Assembly: GCA_004554665.1 (NCBI GenBank) | Contig: SFKY01000010.1 | Coordinates: forward strand, 1 to 47,613 | Length of the DNA stretch: 47,613 nucleotides | Reading direction: 5' to 3' | From: Bacteroidales bacterium | GTDB taxonomy: Bacteria; Bacteroidota; Bacteroidia; Bacteroidales; Bacteroidaceae | In this document: in pieces, positions 8,891 to 17,700 of the stretch | Layout: every line of letters starts with the position of its first letter | How positions within the stretch are numbered: position 1 is the stretch's first letter | The notes under the pieces: generated by a model | Databases searched by the model: none | What the model was told of the DNA's origin: nothing | What the model saw: only the letters and a program-made list of their open reading frames with translations | Translations under genes and position numbers: made by a program

Positions 8891-9175
8891 ATGAAACTAT
8901 TGATTGTAGAAGATGAAAGAGAACTGTCGGAGAGCATCGTCTGCTTTCTCCGGCACGAAGACTATCTGTGCGAACAGGCCTTCACCTACGACGAGGCGAT
9001 GCTCCGGGTGGCGGTCTATGAGTACGACTGCGTGCTGCTCGACCTGATGCTGCCCGACGGCACGGGCTTGGACGTACTGCGCAAGGTGAAGCGCGTGGCA
9101 CCGCATGGCGGCGCACCATCATTCTACCAATGGCCACAAGAAACAGTGGTGTCCAAGGCAGCAGAGAGTAAGTGA
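8891..9175 (+). pseudogene. Truncated response regulator (receiver domain 5' part)
   Basis: From the ATG at 8891 the first 70 or so residues are a good CheY-like receiver: KLLIVEDERELSESI carries the acidic pocket, and LLDLMLPDGTGLDVL carries the phospho-acceptor Asp. After RKVKRV, at about 9100, similarity ends. The remaining residues to the stop at 9175 are read from the opposite strand of a glycosyltransferase gene. The end of the receiver, the output domain and any partner histidine kinase are missing. This is a deletion remnant of an OmpR-type or similar regulator, probably non-functional. Confidence 0.85.
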
Positions 9176-9623
9176 TAGCCAGAAGATAGTAATACCACGG
9201 TGCGGCGTGGTGAAAGGAGTGGACTGCACGTCCTACAGTTTGGTGCAGGAGCAGATTGTGCAGATAGTCGGCACCTCCCTCTACATAGACAGCCGCAAAC
9301 CACAGACTGAAAACCGGCAAGAGCCTGAGCCATGCCATGCTGTGGTGCCCCAGCAGCCACTTGCCAGCCATCACGATCCACAGATAGAGGGGCGGTTTGT
9401 CGGCATAAGCCACACCGTGGTTGGTAAATGCGAAAAACGCATGCCGCGCCAGCGCCTCATCGGCAATGCTCAGGTAGCGCAGCTCGTTGGCCGGGGTAAA
9501 ATCGCGCCACAGCATCAGTGGTACCACCGCCACAATCGCCACGATATAGACTATATGGTCTGCCACCCATCGCCGCCAAAGACTGAAGTCTGTGTATCTT
9601 GTCATCCTCTTCTTCTTCATCAT
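9100..9623 (-). pseudogene. Glycosyltransferase family 39 (ArnT-like) gene, internally deleted and 3'-truncated
   Basis: The start at 9623 leads into a typical PMT/ArnT-like N-terminus: one membrane segment, then DFTPANELRYLSIADEAL with the acidic loop residues, and YADKPPLYLW (about residues 73-82). At about residue 114 (near 9281) the sequence jumps in frame to EGGADYLHNLL...SFHHAAPWYYYL, a block that in full-length relatives lies well over 100 residues further on. Homology ends at about residue 173 (near 9104), where it meets the response-regulator remnant; the open frame continues to 8982 as meaningless sequence. The gene has thus suffered two deletions. The intact enzyme would transfer a sugar from a polyprenyl carrier at the membrane. 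Confidence 0.8.
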
Positions 9624-9631
9624 TCTGCCAG

Positions 9632-9639
9632 CAAAGGTA
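9632..9639 (-). promoter_or_regulatory. -7 promoter box of the glycosyltransferase remnant
   Basis: On the minus strand TACCTTTG lies only 8 nt before the first ATG (9623). A promoter is therefore still present upstream of the broken gene. Confidence 0.55.
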
Positions 9640-9798
9640 TGCCGCGAATCTGTAGGAATTTTGAATGTTCGCCCTGCAGAATGATAAAGAATGTAAATAT
9701 TTCCCCATTCCCCCTACCCAATCGATTTCTGGATAAAATTCTCACGCTCACGAATGCGAATTTATTCGTATTCGCTTCGCTTAACCGAATTTTTGAAC

Positions 9799-9806
9799 TA
9801 ACTTTG
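9799..9806 (+). promoter_or_regulatory. -7 promoter box for the outer-membrane barrel gene
   Basis: TAACTTTG followed by C lies 28 nt before the ATG at 9835 and fits the Bacteroidetes -7 consensus. Confidence 0.65.
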
Positions 9807-9834
9807 CAACTATCATATAAATAATGTAGAGACT

Positions 9835-10551
9835 ATGCGAATGAAACAGTATTTGATAGCCATCGCCCTGCTGACAGTATCGGCCGGCATGATGGCACAA
9901 TCCAAGACGGGTACATGGGCACTGTTGCCCAAAGTGGGCGTGACCATCGCCAACATCACCAACAATGACCTCAGGATAGCAGACACCGACGGTATACTCA
10001 AATCGAAGAGCCAAGCCGGGTATCAAGTGGGACTCGATGTCCAATACCAGTGTGCCGACAACCTGGCACTGTCGTTGGGTGCCTTTTACGCCTCGCTCGG
10101 CAACCGATACGATGACTACGAACTGCTCGTGCAGGCTCCCGGAGAGGACAAACAGGCGCTGTACGACAACTATACCGACAACCACACCACGCTGCAGTAT
10201 GTACAGGTACCGCTGATGGCTCACCTCTATGCCGCACCGGGCCTCGCCATCAAGGCCGGCATACAGATGGGGGTACTCACCCATGCCGCTACAGAGTACG
10301 ACGTAAGGGGCTTCAAGCAGGACACGGAGACGGGGGTGCGTATCTATAACGAGACATCGACCGCCTACAAGGATACGTCGAAAGATGGCTACAAGAAGAT
10401 GGACATCTCGATACCCCTCGGCCTGTCCTACGAGTACATGAACGTGGTGGTAGATGCCCGATACAATTGGGGACTGACCAAAATCCACAACCTGACAGAC
10501 TCCAAAAACAGTTTCTTCACCTTCACCGTGGGCTACAAATTTGAACTTTAG
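9835..10551 (+). CDS. Outer-membrane beta-barrel (porin-like) protein
   Basis: The product is 238 aa with a signal peptide ending in ...GMMAQ (about residue 22). The rest alternates short amphipathic strands and ends in FTVGYKFEL, the aromatic-rich C-terminal strand expected of an outer-membrane barrel. Length and pattern fit the Bacteroidetes outer-membrane beta-barrel families (PorT/OMP_b-brl-like). A second ATG at 9841 is equally plausible as the start. It is expressed from its own promoter and has no partner gene. The cargo or role cannot be told from sequence. Confidence 0.75.
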   Translation: MRMKQYLIAIALLTVSAGMMAQSKTGTWALLPKVGVTIANITNNDLRIADTDGILKSKSQAGYQVGLDVQYQCADNLALSLGAFYASLGNRYDDYELLVQAPGEDKQALYDNYTDNHTTLQYVQVPLMAHLYAAPGLAIKAGIQMGVLTHAATEYDVRGFKQDTETGVRIYNETSTAYKDTSKDGYKKMDISIPLGLSYEYMNVVVDARYNWGLTKIHNLTDSKNSFFTFTVGYKFEL

Positions 10552-10599
10552 CCCACCGCAAGATTTCCCCAAAATTCAACAAAGCACATCCCCGCTCGC

Positions 10600-10659
10600 T
10601 AAACATGGCATTTAGACACCGTAAAGGCCATGTTTAGCGAGTTAATTGTAGCATTTAGG
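10600..10659. repeat. Family B 22-bp near-palindrome array, about three units
   Basis: Units begin at 10600 (TAAACATGGCATTTAG) and 10622 (TAAAGGCCATGTTTAG). A shorter third unit begins at 10643. The first two units are also partly complementary to each other, so the array could fold as one larger hairpin in RNA. It lies in the 400-bp gap between the barrel gene and cca. The rest of that gap shows only the cca terminator. Confidence 0.65.
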
Positions 10660-10877
10660 AAAAACATACATTCTAGTTACCAAGCCTACGATAGTAACAA
10701 CCGGAAAGTAACTCACTCACCCAAATAATAGGAACAATACTTACCCAGTAGGTTTGCCAACGGCAAATCTCCTTTTGCAAACCGATTGGAGTCCTATCCA
10801 ACAACAAGACCACTTTCGGATCATCCCATCTGAAAATTGCAGATTCACCAAAATGCGTTTCCCCCTCATTGGGACAC

Positions 10878-10922
10878 AAAAAAATAGGCTACGGCCTGAA
10901 ATGGTGAGGCGACCGAGCCTAT
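10878..10922 (-). terminator. Intrinsic terminator of cca
   Basis: Read on the minus strand, ATAGGCTCGG pairs with CCGTAGCCTAT (one bulged base), an inner AGGC-type pairing continues the stem, and seven U residues follow (A7 at 10878-10884 on the plus strand). It lies about 30 nt past the cca stop. Confidence 0.7.
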
Positions 10923-10953
10923 AAATGGGGATCAATGGAAGGATCACGAAAGC

Positions 10954-12384
10954 TTACGAGACGACGATTCCCATCTCTCGGGCCGTCTGCAGGAGCAACT
11001 GCATGAGCGGTTCGCGCTCGTTGGGAACCTTGTTGTCAAGCACCGCATCCTTGAGTGTCTGTTTGAGCGTGCCAACCTCACGACTGGGCGGCAGATGGAA
11101 GAGCTCCATGATCTCGTTGCCGTCGATACAGGGTTGGAGCAACCGTTTGTAGTCGCGCTCCTTAAGATCCTGCAACTTCACACGCACGGTAGCAAAATTG
11201 TCGAGAAACTGCTGCTTACGCACTTGGTTCTTGCTGGTGATATCCGCCTCGCACAGTTGCATCAAGTCGTCGATATCGTCGCCAGCATCGTTGAGCAGGC
11301 GACGCACGGCACTGTCTGTCACCTCCTGATCAGCAATCACGATGGGACGCATGTGCAGATCCACCATTTTTTGCACGTACTTCATCTTGTTGTCCATTGG
11401 CAATTTGAGACGGCGGAAGATGGTCGGTACCATCTTGGCACCGAGGAAGTTGTGGTTATGAAACGTCCAGCCCTGCAGCGGGTCCCACCGCTTCGACTTG
11501 GGTTTACCAATGTCGTGCAACAGGGCCGCCCATCGCAGCCAAAGGTTATCGGAATGGAGCGCTACATTGTCGAGCACCTCCAGTGTGTGGTAAAAATTAT
11601 TCTTATGTTTCCTCCCGTTGCGCGTCTCCACCACGTCGAGCGCCACCAATTCGGGCAAAATAATCGGCAGAAGACCCGACCGATGCAATTCTACAAACCC
11701 ACGGCTGGGCGTAGGGGCAGCGATAATCTTATTGAGTTCCTCCATGATACGCTCACCACTGATAATCTTGATGCGCTCCGCGTTTCGGCCCAATGCATCG
11801 AAGGTTTCATCGTCGATGAAAAATCCTAATTGGGTGGCGAAACGCACACAGCGCAGCATGCGCAGAGGGTCGTCCGAGAAGGTGATATCGGGATCGAGCG
11901 GCGTACGGATAAGCTTGTCCTCCATGTCGTAAAGTCCGTCAAAGGGATCGACAAGTTCGCCGAAGCGGTCACCGTTCAGACAAATCGCCAAAGCATTGAT
12001 GGTAAAATCGCGACGGTTTTGGTCGTCTTCCAGCGTACCATCCTCCACATGCGGCTTGCGGCTGTCATGACTATAACTCTCCTTGCGGGCACCCACAAAC
12101 TCCACTTCCATACCGCCACACTTCACCTGGGCGGTGCCGAAATTACGGAAAACAGAGAGATGAGCCTTGCGCCCAAGCTGTTGTTTCAGCGCTTCAGCCA
12201 CCTGTATGCCACTCCCCACCACCACAACATCAATATCGTTGGACGGTCGTTCGAGAAAGAGGTCGCGGACATAGCCTCCCACCACGTAGCACTCCACGCG
12301 AAGGTCGTCAGCCACACGACTGATTTGTCTGAAAATATCTTTATCAAGCAGTTGTGCCAGTTCGACATCTGTAAGATTTCTCAT
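10954..12384 (-). CDS. cca: CCA tRNA nucleotidyltransferase with HD domain
   Basis: The product is 476 aa from the ATG at 12384, which lies 17 nt after a -7 box; a longer frame upstream would run through the promoter. The head domain has VVGGYVRDLFL and the catalytic DID of PSNDIDVVVV (about residues 36-55), then RRDFTINAL for the neck. An HD motif (LLHDIGK, about residue 270) shows the phosphohydrolase domain. The enzyme adds or repairs the 3' CCA of tRNAs using CTP and ATP. It stands alone with its own promoter and terminator. Confidence 0.95.
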   Translation of the reverse strand: MRNLTDVELAQLLDKDIFRQISRVADDLRVECYVVGGYVRDLFLERPSNDIDVVVVGSGIQVAEALKQQLGRKAHLSVFRNFGTAQVKCGGMEVEFVGARKESYSHDSRKPHVEDGTLEDDQNRRDFTINALAICLNGDRFGELVDPFDGLYDMEDKLIRTPLDPDITFSDDPLRMLRCVRFATQLGFFIDDETFDALGRNAERIKIISGERIMEELNKIIAAPTPSRGFVELHRSGLLPIILPELVALDVVETRNGRKHKNNFYHTLEVLDNVALHSDNLWLRWAALLHDIGKPKSKRWDPLQGWTFHNHNFLGAKMVPTIFRRLKLPMDNKMKYVQKMVDLHMRPIVIADQEVTDSAVRRLLNDAGDDIDDLMQLCEADITSKNQVRKQQFLDNFATVRVKLQDLKERDYKRLLQPCIDGNEIMELFHLPPSREVGTLKQTLKDAVLDNKVPNEREPLMQLLLQTAREMGIVVS

Positions 12385-12401
12385 TATTCTTCTTTTGGCT
12401 G

Positions 12402-12409
12402 CAAAGGTA
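12402..12409 (-). promoter_or_regulatory. -7 promoter box for cca
   Basis: On the minus strand TACCTTTG precedes GCAGCC and the ATG at 12384. It is the first copy within an 86-bp tandem repeat. The upstream copies read TACCTTTTG, with one extra T. Confidence 0.7.
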
Positions 12410-12600
12410 GTGCAAGCCGAGCATAATACAAAACGAAAAAACACTTTTTTTCGAATTTTGTAGTATCGAGGCGAAGCCTAACTTATCAAAAGGTAGTGCA
12501 AGCCGAGCATAATACAAAACGAAAAAACACTTTTTTTCGAATTTTGTAGTATCGAGGCAAAGCCTAACTTATCAAAAGGTAGTGCAAGCCGAGCATCATA
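12403..12600. repeat. 86-bp direct tandem repeat (2.3 copies) carrying a promoter and hairpin
   Basis: Copies start at 12403, 12489 and 12575 (partial), with an exact 86-bp period and about one base change between the first two copies. Each holds the minus-strand promoter-like segment GTGCACTACCTTT-type (CTTGCACTACCTTT) and an A/T-rich inverted repeat (TACAAAAcGAAAAAA / TTTTTTTCgaaTTTTGTA). The near-identity implies a recent duplication. The repeat may alter transcription of cca. Confidence 0.85.
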
Positions 12601-12693
12601 CGAAAACGAAAACGTTGAAGCAGCACAAAAAAAACAGTCTTGGTACCAATACCTATTTTGAACTCCCTACCCTTCTTGGCTTGACAGTTGTAT

Positions 12694-12877
12694 GCCCTCA
12701 CCCTATCCTTGCCCCCCGTCGCCAATCATAGATTGGCTCCCCTCGTGGAGGCCGGAGACACTTCGGGTGTCTCCTATGGTGCCCATACCTCCATTCGCCC
12801 ACGGGGCGAGGGCACCTTGCAAGTGAACGCCTTGCTGCCTACGTACACACCAAGGTATCTCCCTACGAGTGGGATAC
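12694..12877. other. Chain of small hairpins between cca and the SusD gene
   Basis: Successive perfect or near-perfect stems are visible: GCCAATC-ATA-GATTGGC (12721-12737), CCTC-GTG-GAGG (12741-12751), GGAGACAC-TTCGG-GTGTCTCC (12754-12774), CGCCC-ACG-GGGCG (12796-12808) and GTATCtCCC-7-GGGATAC (12855-12877). An outer pairing, GCCCTCaCCC (12694-12703) with GGGcGAGGGC (12804-12813), can close the first group into a branched fold. No credible coding frame covers it. It could be a structured RNA or a decayed repeat cluster. Confidence 0.5.
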
Positions 12878-12919
12878 AGGAAAGACATCAGGCAGGTGGT
12901 GGCGGTGAGGGATGGACAT

Positions 12920-12956
12920 AAAAAAACATGTGGCGGTTTTCTCAAACCACCACATG
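12920..12956 (-). terminator. Intrinsic terminator of the first susC-susD operon
   Basis: On the minus strand CATGTGGTGGTTT pairs with AAACCGCCACATG around a 4-nt loop, with a single mismatch, followed by seven U residues. It begins 22 nt after the SusD stop. Confidence 0.85.
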
Positions 12957-12978
12957 CCACATTCAGTTTACATAGTGC

Positions 12979-14757
12979 TTACTGCAAGGGGTCGAAAGTA
13001 CCGTCCCACTCGTTGTTCTGCTCCAGCTTGGAGTTGCGGTCGAGCATGTTCTTGCTCAGCGGATAGAACCAGTGGTTCAGATCCAGATTCCAGCTGTACT
13101 GCGTGTCGCCGTCTACACACTCTACATACTCGAAGTAGAAGAGCTTGCGAACCTCAGGATCATACATGTCCTTGGTCCAGTCGAAACCATTGACCTTGTC
13201 ATTATCCTTGAGGAACGGACGGAGGGTAGCACGATACTTGATCTTGTTGAGCATGTCGAACTTCATCAAGCGGCGGATATCCGACCATCGCTTGCCCTCG
13301 TTGGCAAACTCAATGAAGCGCTCGTTGAAGATAGCCTCACGAACCTGCTCCTTGGTAGTGGCGGTGATACCGTAGTTGCCAGTAGTGTTGTTGATGCCGG
13401 CGCGCTGGCGAATCTGCTTCAGCACATCGATAGCCTCACTGGTCTTGCCAATCTCGTTAGCAGCCTCGGCCATGTTCATCAGTACCTCTGCATAGCGGAT
13501 TTCAATCCAGTCTACATCAGCCTCGTAAATGCTGGCAATCGTAAGGTCCTTGTCAACACCCTTGAGGTTGAAGTAGCCGCAATAACCTGCACCTACACCG
13601 CGGTCAAGTTCCTGCTTCACCATTGTTTCGATGTATTCCTCGCCGTTGCTGTCAACCAGTTTTCTCCATGTGTTCCAGTATTTCTTGCCATCGGTAAGCA
13701 TATCCTTTGAGGGATACTCTGTACCCGGACAGAAGATAGTGGCATAGAAACGCGGGTCACGGTTGGTATAGAAGTCGGTCATGAACTGGTCGTTGTAAGC
13801 CTCATCAGACAACTTGTTAATGTCCAGCTCCAGCGGTGTACCGTCAGCCTTCGGGAAGGCCATGATCATTGGGAATATTGGCTGGCCGTTGTTGGCGGCG
13901 TCCTTGGTCAGTGGCTCGGGACGAGTGGCATTCTGGCCATAGTTGTGGTCCGGATAATAATACTGGTTGACCATAATGGCCTCGCAGTTCTGCTCTTTGT
14001 ACCAGATGTCAGCGAAGTCACCCTGATACAGACCTTTACCATGGCTGCTCAGGAACTCGATGGCCTTCTTGTTGGCATCGTAGGCAGCCTGCCACCGGCT
14101 TTGGTCGTTATTACGGTTGAAGAGGGGGCTGGCGTACTGCAGCAGCACGCGGCCCTTGTAAGCCATGGCAATACCCTTGTCGATACGGCCATAGTCGGAA
14201 CCGCTCCAACTGTCGGGCAGAGAGGCGATGGCCTCGTCAAGGTCAGCGATAATCTGGGCCACGCACTCAGAAGTCTTGGCACGGGTCACGAAGAGCGACT
14301 CGATGTTGGTCACATCCTGGAAGTGGAGGATGAGTGGCACACCACCCACGGTCCAAACCTTGCCCCAGTAGTCCCATGCACGCCAGAAGAGGGCCTGGCC
14401 ACGGAGCTGCTGCTTCTCCTCGTCGGTGAGCACGGTCACGCTTTCCAGCTGGTCGAGGAAGAAGTTGATACGGTCGATGTTTGCATAGGACAAGTTCTGG
14501 CCACAGTTGTCGATATTGATTTGGCCACGCTCGTAGGATCCCAAACTTCCAGGACCGTTCATGGCCTCGTCTGTACCGTTCTGGGGATAAGACCATCCCG
14601 GCATCATGCGGCCGTAGATATCAGTGAGGAACGCATTGATCATGGTCTTGTCTGACCATACGTTGTCAGGACTGATGGCTCCCGTGTTGGTATAATCCAA
14701 GTCGCAACCGCACAGGAGGATCAGGGAAAGACAAAATGCAAATATATTACGTTTCAT
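12979..14757 (-). CDS. SusD/RagB-family nutrient-binding outer-membrane lipoprotein
   Basis: The product is 592 aa from the ATG at 14757. An upstream TTG at 14769 abuts the SusC stop and is less likely. The signal peptide ends in a lipobox (LILLCGC), so the mature protein is lipid-anchored, probably surface exposed. The body is alpha-helical with the SusD-typical C-terminal feature EAIFNERFIEFANEGKRWSD (about residues 475-494). It follows the SusC gene by 12 bp and will cap that barrel to bind the imported ligand. The ligand is unknown; no enzyme gene is attached to the pair. Confidence 0.93.
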   Translation of the reverse strand: MKRNIFAFCLSLILLCGCDLDYTNTGAISPDNVWSDKTMINAFLTDIYGRMMPGWSYPQNGTDEAMNGPGSLGSYERGQINIDNCGQNLSYANIDRINFFLDQLESVTVLTDEEKQQLRGQALFWRAWDYWGKVWTVGGVPLILHFQDVTNIESLFVTRAKTSECVAQIIADLDEAIASLPDSWSGSDYGRIDKGIAMAYKGRVLLQYASPLFNRNNDQSRWQAAYDANKKAIEFLSSHGKGLYQGDFADIWYKEQNCEAIMVNQYYYPDHNYGQNATRPEPLTKDAANNGQPIFPMIMAFPKADGTPLELDINKLSDEAYNDQFMTDFYTNRDPRFYATIFCPGTEYPSKDMLTDGKKYWNTWRKLVDSNGEEYIETMVKQELDRGVGAGYCGYFNLKGVDKDLTIASIYEADVDWIEIRYAEVLMNMAEAANEIGKTSEAIDVLKQIRQRAGINNTTGNYGITATTKEQVREAIFNERFIEFANEGKRWSDIRRLMKFDMLNKIKYRATLRPFLKDNDKVNGFDWTKDMYDPEVRKLFYFEYVECVDGDTQYSWNLDLNHWFYPLSKNMLDRNSKLEQNNEWDGTFDPLQ

Positions 14758-14769
14758 AAATCTTTTCAA

Positions 14770-17700
14770 TTAAAATTTCAAATCTACACCAAAACTGATT
14801 GATCTCAATACGGGGAATGCGTTACCGTTACCGATTTCGGGATCGTAATACTTGTTGTTGAATCCACTTAGGATAAACAGGTTAGTACCTGTAGCATACA
14901 GGCGCACATTCTCAAATACCTTGTCGAATACGGTACCCTTGGGCAGGTTGTAGCTCAATGTGAGGTACTTCAGGCGCATGTGGCTGGCATCTTTCAACCA
15001 GAATTCAGAACCAGTATTGTAGGTATTCGCATTGTTCACGCAGACACGCTTGGGCAGCGTGGCGTTGGGGTTCTCGGGAGTCCAGCTGTCGTAATACCAG
15101 TCTCTCCACATACGGTTCCACTCTACGCCGCTTGCCAAGCTGTTAGCCCACTGCTTGTAACCCAGACGGCCGGAGAACATGGCATCGATACTGAAGCCCT
15201 TCCAGCTGCCACCGATATTCAAACCGAATACGACAGGATCATTGCTGTCCTCGAGAATGACACGGTCCCAGCCATTGATCTCGCCGTCAGGTTCACCGTT
15301 GGGGCCACTGATGTCTTCGTAAACCATCATACCAAGTTCCGGTTTCAGACCATTGTGGCGGTAGTTGGGATGCTCGGCGTTGAACTGGTCGAGCTCTTCC
15401 TGTGTACGGATAATTTTGTCGAACTTGTAACCTGTGATGTAAGAGCGAGACTTGCCCACAGGGATAGCAATCCACTGTGCATTCTCGGCATAGTCCTGCT
15501 TGATGGTCTTGTTCCAACCGTAAGAAGCGGTCAGCTTGCCAAAGTAAGAGAAGTCTCCCGACTGACCGTTGTAGCCCAATGTGAAGTCGAAACCCTGTGC
15601 ATGAATCTCACCATAGTTCTCGGCAGGCATAGAGAGCGAGAAAGTAGAGGGCAAGGTGGTCTGGCGGTTACCCAGAATGTCGTATGAGTTGCGGTACCAG
15701 TAGTCGAGAGATGCGCTCCAGTGCTTGAGGAAGTGCACGTCCACACCGAAGTTCCAGCTCAGTGCCTTCTCCCAAGTCAGCTTGTCGTTCACCACGCTAC
15801 CGTAGGTGATACCTACGTTTTTCGACGGGCTGGTGCCGAAGAAAGCAGAGCTACCCGAATTGTAGCTCTCCTGCCACTGCCATCCGCCGACAGAGTCGTT
15901 ACCGGTGAGACCCACAGAGGCACGCACCTTGAGGAACTCGACGAAGTCCTTGTTGAAGAAGTTCTCCTCAGAGATGACCCAACCCACAGAACCTGCGGGG
16001 AAGAAACCCCAACGTTGGCCGGGAGCGAAGTTCATGGAGCCGTCCTCACGGAATGAGAAGTTGACCATGTACTTGTTGGCATAGGTATAGTTGAACTGGC
16101 CGATGTAAGACATACGACCGCTCTGCCAGTCGGTATCACCACCACCCCATGTGTTGGCGCGTGCGCTGCTGGCAGCCCAGAACTGGTCGGTACGGTAAAC
16201 GGGGAAGGTCTCGCGGCCACCATATACGCCGGCACCATCGCCTTCGTACCACTCGGTTACGAGGGCAGCAGAAACCTTGTGTACATCGTTAAAGGTGCGG
16301 TCGAAGTTCAGCTGTACGTTAAACTGTTTGTCGCCGCTCCATGATGCATAGCGCTGGATATATTCTTTACCAACCCATGTCGATTTCTTGACACCTACGA
16401 TGTCAGCATCGTCGGTAGAGATGATATGGTTGTGGGCACCACTCTTCTTCATCACCATCATATCATAGTTGGTATAGTACTCTTTCTCAGTATTGTGGGT
16501 CCAGCTACGGCTGTAGGAAACCTTCAGGCTCAAGCCCTTGAGGAACGGAGCCTTATAGGTGGCGCTGAAAACGGCCTGCGGCTTCAGCATTGCAACGTTA
16601 TCATAGCCGCTGGTTCCCTTACCGTCAACACGGGCACCCACGTTACCGATCCAGCCATAGTCCACATACTTGCCACTGTTTGTGTAAACGGGCTGGTCGG
16701 GCTGCCAGATACGCAGCTTGCCATAGGTGTCGCTGCCGTCGAGGGCATAGTCGGTGAAATTGTTGTAGATGGCCAGACCTGCAAACACCTCCAGATCCTT
16801 GGTGATGTCAGCGGTCACGTTCATACGAATGTTGTACTTCTTATACTTCATCGGCTCCAAGAAGCCCTGCTGGTCTACATAAGAGGCGGCACCGAAGTAG
16901 CGTACACGCTCATTACCACCATTCACGCTCAGGTTATGGGTTTGGGTAACCGGGGTCTTCCAAACCTCTTCCAGCTGGTCGTAGCCCCAACCGCCGTTAA
17001 CGGTGGCGATATAGTCCAACTCCTCCTGAGACCATGCCCATCCTGCGGGGTCAGAATCGCCGTTAATACGGTTGTAGAGCGCGCCAGTCTCCACAGCGTT
17101 GGTCAACTCGGCATTCTTGGTACGAGAGTCGAAACTGTAACCATAAGAATAGTTGAACACGGGTTTGCCCTGTGTACCCTTCTTGGTGGTCACGATGATG
17201 ACACCACCTGCAGAACGGGAACCGTAGATGGCAGCTGAGGCAGCGTCCTTCAGTACGGTGATGTCCTCGATTTCGTTCGGGCTCAAGTTGTTGAAGTCAC
17301 CGCCACCGCGTACCACACCATCAATCACGTAGGTCACATTCTGGGCATTCCATGACGATCCTGTACGAATGGAGATAGAGGGTTGGCTACCAGCTACAGA
17401 GTTAGGTGTGCTTACGAACACACCCGAGAGCTTACCTGTAAGCAGGTTACCGGCAGCTGTAGTAGGCATGGTCTTCAGATTCTCGCTCACCTTCATGGTC
17501 TCCACGGCACCTGTGAGCAAACCCTTCTTCTGGGTGGTATAACCCACTACCACCACCTCGTCGAGGTTCTGAGAGTCCTCCTTCATGTTGATGTTGAGGC
17601 TGTTGCGGCCCTTGGTGGAAACCACCTGGCTCTGGTAGCCGATGTAGGAGATCTCCAGGTTGCTGTTGCCCGGAACGTCGATGGTGAAGTTGCCGTCCAG

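Noticed and set aside
12688..12921. Small plus-strand open frame over the hairpin chain
   Set aside because: Its codons are set by the hairpin sequences, with no start signal and no resemblance to a protein family.
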